Source: Lanius collurio (lineage: Eukaryota; Chordata; Aves; Passeriformes; Laniidae). Taken from it: a DNA stretch of 64,000 nucleotides. A program made the position numbers and the translations under genes. Positions 1 to 11,340 of this stretch are shown one piece after another. Each line of letters starts with the position of its first letter. Position 1 is the first letter of the stretch. Below the pieces are notes generated by a model. That model searched no databases. It was not told where the DNA came from and saw only the letters and a list, made by a program, of their open reading frames with translations. The stretch spans positions 19,975,624 through 20,039,623 of the forward strand of contig JACBWW010000004.1 of NCBI GenBank assembly GCA_020086605.1, written 5' to 3'.

Positions 1-1790
1 TTTACACATTAAACATGGAAAACAAACCTAATGAAGATCCCAACTGCCTTAAAACAATCAATAGTATATGGTTTGTGAGCCTGATTTTCAGCCTCTGTTC
101 AAATTCATCTGCTGATCCCATTAAGGGAAATCAGCAGGGTACCAACATTTCTCTCCCATCATTCCAGGGGAAAAAAAACACCTTCCAGCAGAACCTGTCA
201 CTGGATGTCACCAAAGTTCCATGAATTTACAGGAAAAACAGCACTGGTTTATCAGAAACACTCAAGAGTCTTAGAGAAAGCAAGTGGAAATAAATATGAG
301 AGCCAAGCAGCTTACCTGCAAAGCTGGCAAGGCCAGGACCTGCACTCCAGCAGCCATGGATGTGCTCACTGTCTCTAGTGGAGCCACTGAGGTTCACATG
401 CTGTGGCTTTCAGCTGCCCAATACTTCACACACCTGGAGAGAGGAGAGGTTTTCAACTGCTGTCACAAGCAGCTGAAAAAGTGCCCAGAGAGGCTTATTT
501 TTGGGTTGTAATACATATTGAAAAACATTTTTCCCCTTAAAGTTTGTAAAGTGAGAATGACATTTTTCTTTTCTTCCTTATTTAGTGAGATTCTTTTTTT
601 CCCCCAACCATTTTTTGAGCCCAGCAGACTGGAGCCATTCCATACCCCATGTGCCTCTTGTACTGGGGACTGCTGGTGGGGTGGCACAGCACCTGAAAGA
701 AGTTTTTGCCTCCCAGGTTCTCAGCTCATCAATGTGTCAGATTGGTAATCTAAAAAGAAATGGAAGCAGATGCAGATTTCCTTGCAGGGGAATCAATACA
801 AACAGATAATCCAAGGAGCAGCTCTCTGACTAATGCCACAATAATGGAGGCAAAGATGAAAAAAAATATTAGCCATGAATACGAAATTTTTTAGTAACTA
901 CTATATGTCCCAGGAAAATGGTTTGTCCTTTAGGAAAAAAGGTTGCCATACAATGAAGTTTGTCTGCTTTTAAACCTCAAGAGTGGGGATTCCAGAATAA
1001 CAAAACTACTTGAGAATCTATGCCACAATCACCTCCCATGAGTACTAACTCCCCAAATCCCTTGTCATTTCTAGTTTTCTAACAAATTACTTTTTAAAGC
1101 TAGAGAAATTAGCAGCCTTCATACAAGTTGCCAAGGAATATCGAAGTACAGTGACTCTGAGTTTGCTGTGGACTCCAGCTGGCCCCAGCAATCCTGCTGT
1201 CCTCACTCCTCTGCTCCGGGGTGCTCTGGAATATGCCCAGGAACATGCATACAAACACCTCTGAGACTGGGTAGTAAATCAGGATTTATCATGCTTGCAT
1301 ACAGATACACAGATCATTTACTTGCACAGCAGAGGCAGGTCTGCACACAGCCTCACATCAGCTAATGCCAGCCTCATCTATGGCAGAGGTATAATTCCTA
1401 CTAAATTCCTAATTCTCTTTTAATTCCGGGAAATTACTATATAGCCCAGTTCATTTTACCCTTATTAAATTCAGGAGAGGTTTTCCATAAGGGATAGCTT
1501 CAGAAACACTAATGTAGGACAATTGCTGTTTTTTGGAGAGCTCTATTGCAAGTGTATTGCCTTCTCAGCTGGAAAGGATGATTACTGATGTCTGAAAAAG
1601 GTACTTACAGCTTAGTACACAGTAAACATGTATTCTGTTTTTCTTTAGCTCTGTTAAACAATATAATACATAGCAAAAATCTACAGAAAAAGCAATCAAA
1701 ACAGACACACTTTAAGAATTCCAATGCTTCTTAATTTGTACTTCATTCTTTCTGTCAGCATTTCCACCCGCATTCATCACTGAATATTCA
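1..1790. other. AT-rich non-coding DNA
   Basis: No recognisable gene. Short open frames occur on both strands but have no family resemblance and no clear splice-site support. No LINE, LTR or long simple repeat was recognised. Most likely intergenic or intronic unique sequence. Confidence 0.6.
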
Positions 1791-1974
1791 TTCCTGTTTC
1801 TGTCTTCGGGCTGAGTGTGGCAGCAGCCCAGCAGAGTCACACAGGTATTTCCGTGAAATGAGGGAGAAGACATTCCTCCCCCCTTACTGCTGCATCGCAG
1901 GAGGGTCCCCAGCCCCTCTCTGGTTTGGGAGAGCTGAGCTCCCCACTAACCCCCTTTCCCCTGCCTGATGCGCT

Positions 1975-2160
1975 GAGAGCTCCCCCTCCTGTTACAGCCA
2001 ATCTTAGCGGCAGTCGACAGATTAATATTATTACCTCATTTTAATTAATTCCTCTCCTCAATTCAAAAAAGCACATCTGGTGCTTTTCAGAGCCAGACAA
2101 AGCTTCTTTCCTCCCATCCTCTCCTGAACATCAATTAATAACTTGGCAACAAAAAGAAAA
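1975..2160. promoter_or_regulatory. Candidate conserved regulatory element
   Basis: A GC-richer shoulder containing a CCAAT sequence is followed by a dense run of homeodomain-type cores (AATTAATT, ATTAAT, TTAATTAATTCC). The segment is non-repetitive and has no open frame of note. This texture is typical of vertebrate conserved non-coding elements near developmental genes, but that is an inference from composition and motifs. No alignment was possible. Confidence 0.25.
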
Positions 2161-3480
2161 GAAGGGTTTGTTCTCTGTACCTAACAGTCACAAGTGACAG
2201 AGAGAAAGAAAACGGACTTGCTCCAGACAGAGGTCAAGGGAAATGACAGAACTGCCAAATCTTCTGTGTTTCTGCAACTCAGCAGAGCTTATTAGTGACA
2301 CAGCTACCGTGGCTGTGCAGTTTCCAGACCAGGATTGTCTCACATCTCTTCAACTTGAAGTGCAAGAAAAATTATGTGTAACTCGTCTCACCCATTCAGG
2401 CAGGTGGTTTACCATTCGCTCCCAGGCAGCTGCTCAAGCCCAAAAGGTGATTTCAGACCTTAAGAACAACATTTCAACTCTCAAATCCACAGTTAAATTT
2501 TGTGAATAGAAGTGATTCCCCTTCCAGAATTTCTCAAATCTGTAAAATCTCCTAATGCAAGTAGAAGACACACAGCCTCCTGAGTCCCTAGATCTACATG
2601 GCTCTGTGCCTTGCAAGCACAACACAGTGACCATTGGCACAGAATACAGTGAGGATGAAAACCAATTCCCAGTTCTCCAGAGCAGGTGGAGCTCTCTTTG
2701 ACTGGAGAGATGAAAATAAGAGATGTTACTATCTAAAAAAAAAAAAAAAAAAAGGCATGAGTTTGGCATAAAAAAGGGCAAAAGATTTTTACAAACATTT
2801 GCGCAACATTAAGAGATGCAGGACGAAACTCTGACTCTGGGTGTATCTTCACTGGCCCATGGTCTCCCACAAGAGCAGATCTGCAAGCAGGGAGACATCA
2901 AGCCCAGAGGGATGGGACAGTTGAGCCCAGGATGTGCCCATCTGGCTGGCAGAGTCGACCAGCATGGGCCCTGCACTGCATGGGCAACCACTGGTGCTCT
3001 GCAGGTAGGAGGTCTGGTGGCCATCAAAGCCTGTTCAGCTCAAAGTCACCACTGGATACACATTCAAAAATGGCTCAACAGCTGCCCCTAAATTTTGTGA
3101 CTATTTCCTGTTTTGCAGCCTGACCTCAAGAAAGATATTGATGACAGAAAAAGCACATGGAACTTTCCAGGATGATAAACATCCATGATAAGTAAGGAGA
3201 AACGTCACTGAGCCAAAACCAAATGTGAGATAGAAATTAAAGGAATAGTTTATTAGCTTTCCAAAGGGAACTGGTGTCATATTGTTCTGTCATTGTCTAC
3301 ATGCAACTCCAGAATCTCAGTTCTTCAGTTCCCATTGTAGACACAGGCTTTGAAATGACTGTCCAAACTGGCTTCCTTCTTTCAAACTCAGCATTATTGC
3401 TAACTCAGTAATTGAGGTTTGTGACTTGTTTGGGAGCTTTCCCTTGGAATTTCATTTTGGTGATGCCTTTATCCCAGCTT
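2161..3480. other. Non-coding DNA with a GC-richer patch
   Basis: Contains a 19-base poly(A) run at 2735-2753 and a GC-richer patch at about 2810-3080. That patch is open in more than one frame on both strands, which points to low stop density rather than coding. No domain or family was recognised. Confidence 0.5.
2735..2753 (+). repeat. Poly(A) run
   Basis: Nineteen consecutive A residues. It could be a decayed retroposon tail, but no retroposon body was recognised immediately upstream. Confidence 0.9.
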
Positions 3481-3490
3481 TGTAACAGCT

Positions 3491-3562
3491 ACTTTCTTCC
3501 TCTCTTCCTCCTTTTTATTTTAGGTCCTTCCCACACCCCTCACCACCCCCCCATCCCCCGAC
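3491..3562 (+). other. Pyrimidine tract, AG and C-rich run
   Basis: A long T/C tract at about 3491-3521 ends in TTTTAG (AG at 3522-3523), which looks like a strong splice acceptor. A C-rich stretch to 3562 follows. The downstream frame starting at 3524 is open for about 40 codons and then stops, with no convincing donor. It could be a cryptic acceptor or plain low-complexity pyrimidine sequence. Confidence 0.3.
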
Positions 3563-6200
3563 ATTTTGTGTGTATTGCTTTCACCTGATTTCAGATCTTC
3601 TTGGGAACCCATTTTTTTTAATGCCCAAATACCTTTGGCTACTATTTAAGGTGCTAGTACATGAACAGGTATATGTTTTAAAAATCAAAATAGGCATGAA
3701 AGCAGGACAAAAACTGTATTTATGCACAGTATATATAAAACAGTATATATAAAATATGTATTTTGTATCAGATGGGAAAATGTCTTCTCATAGGTTGGAA
3801 TTTTATTAGACATGAGGTGAATTTCATTACAACTAAAAAATTCAATAAAAATAGGGTGGAAAATAGCCAGCTGCTGATAAACACAGATTTAAAAAATGCA
3901 AAATTCAATTCAACTGTACCAAAATGTAAGATTCAGCATATTAGAAGTACGCTCACTCTTAAAACATGCTTTAAAACTTCTATTTTATTTTTATGATAGA
4001 ACTGACTGTCACACAAAACAATATAAATGAAGGAGCTGTGTTAGTTAATCTGCTGTAATCCTCTCAAATCTCTGAAAGAACAACAAGCACTTGATAAGCA
4101 GGGTCAGGCTGGGGCAGGATTTTGATAGGAGACAGCTAAGGAATGTCTAGGTGCTTCAGGAAGGGGATGTGGGTGATTTAGCAAGATGGCTAAATCAGCA
4201 AACTCTCTCCACCTCCCCTTCAGTAAGGAGTAAAGGGAGCAGACCATGTGCTCCAGACAGAGCAGCCTTTTGGGGAAGACAGGTGTAATACAAGAAACCT
4301 CATTCGAGGTATTATTTTATCAGACAGTGGTTTTAAGGGACACCAGCTCAGGTAAGTACATTTTACCTTGTTGACTGATGGATAAACTGTTTCCCACATC
4401 CAGTCCTAAAATTTTCAGGGTGTTGTCAGGTGCTGTTAAGCCATGCCGTAAACCATGCTGTTCATCCATTGTCTCGAACCACTTCTCTTACACACTTTGT
4501 ACATGTTAAAAACGTGTTTCTGCAAAGCGCTTATAAATTGCAGGAATGCCAGCTGCACCCATTACAGCTATCACCCATATCAGTTCTAGTGTTGGTTTTA
4601 ACAGCTGATTATATGTACAATCACTGAAAAAGAGATGATATGAAATACCAGTAAGTATTTTTAATTAACTCCCCACAAAGTTCTCATCTGAATCAGAAAA
4701 ATAAATAAGGTAGAATTATTTTAGAAGTACATACCTTGCACTTCTGAAATATTACACAGGCTGTGCTGGTAAAAACAACTGTTCTCCAAGAAAATATTTG
4801 ATTGAAAAGTCAGTATCTGTGACTTACTGAAAGAAATGCAGCAGTTTCAATGAAAGGAGTAAAAACGTCTCAGACCTCATTTTATGTTTTTTTGTTTCCA
4901 CTGAGCATATTTTAAGACTAATCAGCCTTATAAAAGGTACCACTGTTAATCTACTGTTTGTCTTCATCTTCACTGCAGCTGCTTAGTAGATGGAGAGCAA
5001 ATAAAACCAGAATTAAGGTCATTCCATTTAAATCCTTCCGAGTGGAAGACAAGGACTAAATTATTGCCGAGAGTTACATGAAGGCCCAGGATAAGATACA
5101 TATTGTTTATTATTTGCCAGACCCATAGTGGTACTGCATTTACATATTTGTGAAGGGATTACATTGACATTTTATGAGATTAACTGGAGTAGCATGGGGA
5201 GATTTTCTGATATAATGTCCACACAGATTAAAAGTACAGACTGTATGTGGTACATATGGGTAGTGAGAAATGACACAAGCTTTCCAGCTACCAATCAGTT
5301 GTAATGCATGAAATATAATTACATTTTTTCACATTAAAATTGTAAAGAACCTTATTACATTTCATCATGTACAACAGATCTGAATCACACAGGATCATTA
5401 ACATAAAAACCTTAATGGATCATTTTGGTTTCTTTCACTAGACACCTCAAACTCGTACTTTCATGTTTTTAAGGCAGAAGGAGCAATAGCACAAAAGATC
5501 ACTTTTATCCTAATAATAAGCAATCATTTCACAGTAGTCAAATACGACTGAAAAACCCACAAGCTTTTTCTTCAAATTAGGAAATATTCCCTGGAAGCTA
5601 CTCTATAAATAATACATAGTAGGGTTTAGTGTAATCTTTAGTATGAGAACATGCTTTCTTTAGAGCCAACAGTAACACCACTTCAAGAAGGAAATGCTGT
5701 GTGAAGAGAGGATCTTGCAGCTCTCTCGCACTTTAAAATCAAGTACATAGGCTCCAGAATATCACCAGCCCCCAGGAGCCTGACGGCTACAAGGTATGAG
5801 TCAGCTCTACCACTCTGACCTCTCAAGAGGCGAGAGGAATGTCCCAGTTTGGTTCCCCGTGCTGGCTCAGGCTTCCCACACTCAGCCTCTGGGAGGCTCA
5901 CTCAGCACCAAGGCTGGACAGAAATCAAATATTAGCAGTAGGTATCCACGAAGGAATAAAAAAAAGAGAAGGGGAGCATTTCAGGTGCTTGAAAAGGACC
6001 TCTGCCCACATGTGATGTGGGTGGGGGGTGAGCTGCTCACAATGTTGTGATCTGCCCTGGGGAATGCTGTGTGCTCCAGTGAGAGGGATAGCCACTCACA
6101 CCAACACAAAATTTGGATCCTTCTTTTTCAAGCAACAATTTTCATCGGAGATAAGTCTCAAACACCAAATCATTGCAGATTTACAGACAGCCTCAAAAAA
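3563..6200. other. AT-rich non-coding DNA
   Basis: No gene recognised. It holds a small tandem duplication (3727-3754) and scattered short frames. Between 5.7 and 6.1 kb the base content is more mixed, with overlapping short frames on both strands and no family resemblance. Confidence 0.55.
3727..3754 (+). repeat. Two-copy 14-bp tandem repeat
   Basis: Two perfect adjacent copies of CAGTATATATAAAA. Each contains a TATATAAA string identical to a good TATA box. No CpG-rich or initiator context surrounds it, so a promoter is not inferred. Confidence 0.85.
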
Positions 6201-6201
6201 A

Positions 6202-6236
6202 TCCTCTTTTCCTCCCTCTCTCCCTCCTTTCTCCTC
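6202..6236 (+). repeat. Polypyrimidine tract
   Basis: Thirty-five uninterrupted C/T bases. Such tracts can adopt triplex (H-DNA) structures or act as splice-acceptor tracts, but the first AG downstream is not followed by a recognisable exon. Confidence 0.85.
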
Positions 6237-6320
6237 ACTATACACAAGATTTTTTTGCTTATCCTATTTTCTTTGGTCTCCCAAAACTCCTTCACCCCTT
6301 CAAGCTGAGTAGCAAGCGAA

Positions 6321-6357
6321 GATCCTTTAACCACAGCCATGCATTGGTTAAAGGATC
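6321..6357. repeat. Perfect 13-bp inverted repeat (hairpin)
   Basis: Arms GATCCTTTAACCA (6321-6333) and TGGTTAAAGGATC (6345-6357) are exactly complementary and are separated by an 11-base loop. The pairing does not extend convincingly outward, so the stem is shorter than a typical miRNA precursor. Function unknown. Confidence 0.9.
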
Positions 6358-6359
6358 CC

Positions 6360-9300
6360 CGGGTGACCAAGCCACTGGATCTACACGTCACACAAGTGAT
6401 TCCTTCAGATTGTTAGGAGACAGCAAAGCTTTGTGAGGGAGTTATGCCCCAGTCCCTCAGAGATCACAGCAGCACAGTGAGACAACTGGACCATGCTCTT
6501 TTAGTTACATCCCTTCTTCTAACAATTCACCCACATATGTTTAATTTTATGTGGCTCTCCTATATCAGTAAGGGCTTCTATATCAGGAACTGGGATTAAT
6601 GACTAAAGCAAATTAAAAGCTGTTGGGTCATAAATCTCTCAAGTGTCAATCACTGGAAACAGAGGAATTTCTAGGAATATCCACAAACAGAAGATTCAGG
6701 CTGAGGGAAGACTAACAGTACTTTTTTCCTCCCTTTTTAAGGAGTACAAAATGAAAAACACTGCTTTATGTTCTACTCCTCTCTGTAGAGTATGCCTGCA
6801 TGCATTGGAAAACCTAACCTGTGTCTGCATTCCCCATACAAAACACTCTTCATTTATCCATTTAGGACATACATATCTTTAGTGTCATAGTGCTAAGGAC
6901 TTTCACTAAGGAAATAATGGCTATATACAGTCAAGTATTGGGTGTAATAATACTGAAAATAACAGGCATTGCTAGAGCCACTGAAAAAACACATAAAAAT
7001 TCTAAAACTGTCAGAGGTGACATCTGCAAATAATGTCACTTGCATTCTTACATCTCTGAAACATCTTGAAACACTTACACAAAAATGTCACTAACATAAT
7101 TCACCACAGAAATGTTACAAGGATGACAAGGATGACAGGGCTATATAAAAAAATTGCTAGAAATATTTAATATAAGGAAAAATATTTTCTTTATGTGCAT
7201 ATCCAAAAGGAAAAAAAAAAAAAAGGATTCTGAGTCACAGAATTTACCCTAGTGCAAAAAAAACCCCAAGCTCACAAACACACATTAGTTTTTTAGAAAT
7301 CTAACTAGAGCTCAGGATTTAACTTGCTCTGTATCTGGAAACACATGAACATATGTGTCTGTGTTTTCTTGTATGCATGTAAGGTCGGAAATCATTTCCT
7401 ACTCATTCCCTGTTCTTTCCATGAAATGCTGCTACTGTTTTGTTTATTGTCATAATCAGCTGCAATCACGACATTTACGTGTCATTTCAAGCAGTAAAAT
7501 AACAAGAAGACACAGAGCTCTGTGGAGAACAACAAAAGTCCTAGAAGGCACAAATGAAGAAAGGCACTGTTGCTTCTAGCCCTGATTTGTTGGAAAGCAT
7601 TAATCAAGAAACAAGTCCCCAACAGACATACATCATCTAATGCATCAACGTGCATTTCCAGCAGCATGACACCTGCCATTGGTGCTGGCAGCTGCCAAGT
7701 CCTATAGGCCTGAACTTTAATTCTTGGATTATGGTATACTAAGTCTATAGCATATAGTATTAACAGCAAACTTGGAAAACATATGTAACACCACACAAGA
7801 GCTGTTTATCCAGCTTGATGACATTTTCAAAAAAATACATTGTATAGCAACATGCCATAAATGGCTTTATGTATTTGTAAAACACTCTTTAAAGTTTTAT
7901 CAAAGCTGACCTAGTAGTTGGGATAAAAAAAAAGAAAGGAAGAAAAGGATGGTATTCATGTTACAATTGTAATTAAAGAAACTAAAAAGTTATTTATTTG
8001 CAAATGTTAGTCTCTTGAAAGGAAGTTTCATAGAAGTTGAAATAAATAATTTATCTAACAAAGAAGGCATTATATTTGTAACATGCAAATATTGACTGAC
8101 TTAGCAAATGAGTGGCTGTGTATAAACAGACTCCTTTTTTTATTTCAACTGGAGTCAGGAGCAGACAGCTTTGTATATTTTACAGACTCTTGTACCTGAG
8201 CCAACAATTGATAGTGGAGATCAAAGCCTTGATACAAAGATGCCAAGCAATTTGTGTATAAATGTGCTCCTTAAAAAATGATAAGAGCACAAAAGAAGTT
8301 TTAAGATACTTTTGTCATGGTTTAAATGGTAAATAGTTAATTACTGATGAGTTGTGTTAAAGTTGTACATAATGTACCAACAGGATAGAAGTTCAAAAAA
8401 TGTCTTCTATTTTTTCCCCCCAGATTTGTAAATAAGAAGATATTTTAAACTTAAACCAGTCTTGACTCTTTCTGTTCTCAACAGGAATATTTCTTTGGAC
8501 TCCTTAATTATTCCTTCAGAATTTATGCAATGGGCTACAATATAATTTTTTCTGCATAATTTAACTGATATATTTGAGAAGACAACAAGGAAAAAAATGC
8601 CTTCAGTGGCCATAAGATGCTCACTAATAATGTCTGCTCAATTAAAGTAATATTTAACACATTAAAGTATGTATTGGCACAGAGAGTGAGAACATTCAGT
8701 TCAAGACTCAAGCCTCTTCACGGTTTCTATTAAAATTATGCTGCCTAATTTATGAGCAGGCTGAGCACGTTATGCTTCCATAAATCATTGTGTAAAGAAA
8801 AGTAATTTAAAAGTGTAACATCAGTAAGGTATGTTTCACAACCTGTTTGCTGAGATTGTAGAACTATAGAAACTACTACAATGTTCTACAATTGTACTAC
8901 AATGACTTCAATAATTTGAAAAACTCCATGTATTATGCTTTGATTCCTATATATTGTTTGAAGGGTTAAATTGTGGGCACAAGTATTTTCTACTCCTATA
9001 ACAAAGTACTTGGCTTCTTCACTTTTTATTATGCAAGACAAGATAACAAGTCAAAAGTACAAATGTAACACTTAACTATGGCTCTTAGAAATGAACATTA
9101 TAACCCTATCTCTTGAGCTATTTTCTTACACTGCAGCAACAAAATTGGCTAGAACAAAAGAGAAAGGTGAAAAATATCTGAACAACAGACACTTATTTAC
9201 TGTTGTGTAGTACTAGGAAAGAAGCAGACTGGAGAGGAACTGAGAGAGAAAGGCACCTCTCCAAGCAGATGTGTATTAAAAAGAAAAACAAACAAGAAAA

Positions 9301-9470
9301 CAAAATGCAAAAGTAGCACCTTGCACTTGTTCTGCTGTTACAAATGATTCAAGGCAACAGACTACCAAACCTACAACTGGTTTCAGTGTAGACTTGCATC
9401 TGAATGAGTTCCGTGATGACTTTTAATACAAGGGTAGTTTTAAACAATACACTCCATATTGTGTAGATAA
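6360..9470. other. AT-rich non-coding DNA
   Basis: No gene, LINE or LTR recognised. It includes a 14-base poly(A) run at 7211-7224 and an octamer-type ATGCAAAT at 8083-8090. Short frames on both strands have no visible homology. Confidence 0.55.
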
Positions 9471-9970
9471 ATGTTCATGCATTGTAGGATCAGGCTGGGT
9501 GTGAGAGGCAGCAGACTCCTCAGCCTGCATGTGCATTGCTTTCAGCAAAACCAAGGAGCGCTGGCTGTGGGCAGGGGTGGGTGAATTCAAGCTCTGCCTG
9601 GGTATGACTGCAGGTTGTGCATGTGCACACACGAGTGTTTGTCTGCAGAGCAGCAGGAAGGGAGTGTTGTAGTGACTGGAAATATATCCACTCCAGCTTT
9701 AAACCAGCCAGCTCCAGCAACAAAAACATTGTGAGTATGCAGTCCGGGAACCAGAGTACATGCCAGCCATTGTGATCTGAGCACCAACCTCTGCAGGAGT
9801 CTGGGTTCGAGTTCCTGCTGCCATAGCACCTCTCCCTCTCACACAGACGGATCTTCTGCAGCAGCTGTTTCCCAAGCATAGGCAGAAATCTACAGCGCTC
9901 CACCCGCTGCCTCTCACTTGTCTCACACCTCTGCTTTCTCTGTGCTTTGGGGGAAATCTGAGCATGGACT
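9471..9970. other. GC-richer patch of unknown origin
   Basis: Composition is clearly richer in G and C than its neighbours, and three overlapping minus-strand frames of 80-127 codons run through it in different phases. Being open in several phases at once argues for low stop density rather than a real gene. A tRNA B-box-like string at 9803-9814 suggested a tRNA-derived SINE, but no A box or SINE body was found. It may be an old unrecognised repeat. Confidence 0.3.
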
Positions 9971-10342
9971 TCTCTCTCCAGCTTATTTTACCTAGATGTA
10001 AAGACACGGGCCTAGATAACTAATTTTACTATTTTTTTACTCCACTTGCTCTAATTAAAAATGTTGCAGTAGTTGAAAATAAATTCTGACTGGGTACAAG
10101 TCCCTTTAGTGCTACATCCATAAGTAGCTGTGCTCGTACTTACTGTACTGCAATCCAATTCCCTGCCGGCAATACACGAAAAATTAAATAAACATCATCA
10201 ATCATAAAACTAAGAGAAAGGCAGAACTGGGGTTTTGCTGCCAGTTAAATCAAGGTTTGACCTGTAAGGGTGACTCAGGTAAGGCACTCTGAGACTTCCA
10301 GATGGAAATATAAAAGTTGGGCATGAGCCTTTACTGTTGCTG

Positions 10343-10897
10343 CTACAGGACTATTTTCCATCTCTCACGGAGGGAGAAGGCGGCCCTAATGTAACGGTGG
10401 AAATGACACAGGGATTCCATACAACAGTGCAGGTACCACAGCTGAATGTGAGATGCTTTCCACAGCCAGGGGGATGTCAAACCGCTGAGAGAACAGGTTT
10501 CACACAGCAGCCTGAGATCAAACCAGCATTCAACCTGTCTCCAACACAGCGAAAGCAAATCTGACACTGAATGAAGATCCAAGGCAGTGGTTTTGTTCCT
10601 CCTTGCCACTGCTTCAGGGACAGGATTTACCTCTCCTCTAGCATCAGCTCCTATTCCCCATTCCTCTGCCTCGGCACAGCGCTGGGAATGTAACTGGAGC
10701 CAGCGGTGCTGTAGTAGCAATGCACATGATTCAGGAGAGCAAACTCCCCACACCAATACACTGAGTCTCTCCTGCTGCTTCCAGATGAGCATGGCTTTTT
10801 TTATATGGTCTATCTCTTTGTTTCCTGTGTAAGCCCTTAATTTCTTATGGAGAGATGTAATGTCCTTCATTCCTCTTGAAGAGAAAAGGAGACCCAA
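10343..10897 (-). other. Long minus-strand open frame, coding status doubtful
   Basis: An uninterrupted frame of 184 codons starting Met-Gly lies in a GC-richer patch. It reads toward lower coordinates, away from the CCAAT-bearing element at 10970-11309. The arrangement invites the idea of a retroviral 5' LTR followed by an internal frame. However, I see no primer-binding site next to that element and recognise no Gag, protease or other domain. It may well be a chance frame or a piece of an old repeat. Confidence 0.15.
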
Positions 10898-10903
10898 GAG
10901 GTT

Positions 10904-10958
10904 GAAAATAAAATATATAAAATAAAATATATTTAATAAAATTAATCTATTAATATCT
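10904..10958. repeat. AT-rich low-complexity stretch
   Basis: Almost entirely A and T, built from repeated AAATA and ATTTAAT-like words. It abuts the GC-rich element that starts at about 10970 and makes a sharp compositional boundary. Confidence 0.75.
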
Positions 10959-11108
10959 CAAATTCAGGGTGTATCCAGTTCTGGCCGCGACAGTGTCTGC
11001 ACACTCAGATACACTGCGGAAATCCCCCACTACAATAAAAGTGAATAATAGATGCGGGCCCCCTGATCTTTGTGGGCCCACCCCCAGCTGGGACCTCTGC
11101 ATGCTCGG

Positions 11109-11212
11109 CCAATCAGAGGCCAGGTTAACCCCACCTGTGTATGATTGATGGACAGCTCTGCCAATCAGAGACCGCATTAACCTCACTGTGCGTGTGATTG
11201 GGGCCTGAGGGC
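11109..11212 (+). repeat. Two-copy 52-bp imperfect tandem repeat
   Basis: Both copies share CCAATCAGAG, then CC, TTAACC, CAC, TGTG and TGATTG at matching offsets. They are diverged from each other at perhaps a quarter to a third of positions. Duplicated CCAAT units are common in LTR enhancer regions and in some cellular promoters. Confidence 0.7.
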
Positions 11213-11290
11213 GGGGCTCTGTCTCACCGACCGTGAGGCCTGGCCTGCTCCCAAGCGCTCTCAGTCTGTCCCAGTGCTTGAGTACTGAAT

Positions 11291-11309
11291 TTTGTAGTAT
11301 TCCTACAAA
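11291..11309. repeat. 7-bp inverted repeat at the edge of the CCAAT element
   Basis: TTTGTAG (11291-11297) and CTACAAA (11303-11309) are perfectly complementary around a 5-base spacer. They mark the right edge of the GC-rich element and may be incidental. Confidence 0.7.
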
Positions 11310-11340
11310 CCATCCAAACTGCAGTCTTCCCATTGTCAGT

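Larger units (their letters stand above)
10970..11309. promoter_or_regulatory. CCAAT-rich GC-box element; promoter or solo LTR candidate
   Basis: A CpG-containing island about 340 bp long in AT-rich DNA. A 52-bp unit is present twice; each copy carries CCAATCAGAG (11109-11118 and 11161-11170) followed by TTAACC and a TGATTG motif. An inverted CCAAT (GATTGGGG) and a GC box (GGGCGGGG) follow at about 11195-11217. The left end reads TGTA and a TACA occurs near 11304-11307, like LTR termini. However, no target-site duplication is evident. The AATAAA at about 11032 sits upstream of the CCAAT boxes when read on the plus strand, which is out of order for an LTR in that direction. NF-Y and Sp1 sites are known features of both promoters and LTR U3 regions. 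Confidence 0.4.

Noticed and set aside
8308..8330. TGTCATGGTTTAA as an ERV-L LTR terminus
   Set aside because: Only about a dozen bases resemble the antisense end of the LTR; the adjacent sequence does not match.
9803..9814. tRNA B-box-like string suggesting a tRNA gene or SINE
   Set aside because: No A box, cloverleaf or SINE body could be found, and the last conserved C is not matched.
9520..10007. Overlapping minus-strand frames of 80-127 codons
   Set aside because: Three phases are open over the same bases, and none shows a domain, signal peptide or splice context.
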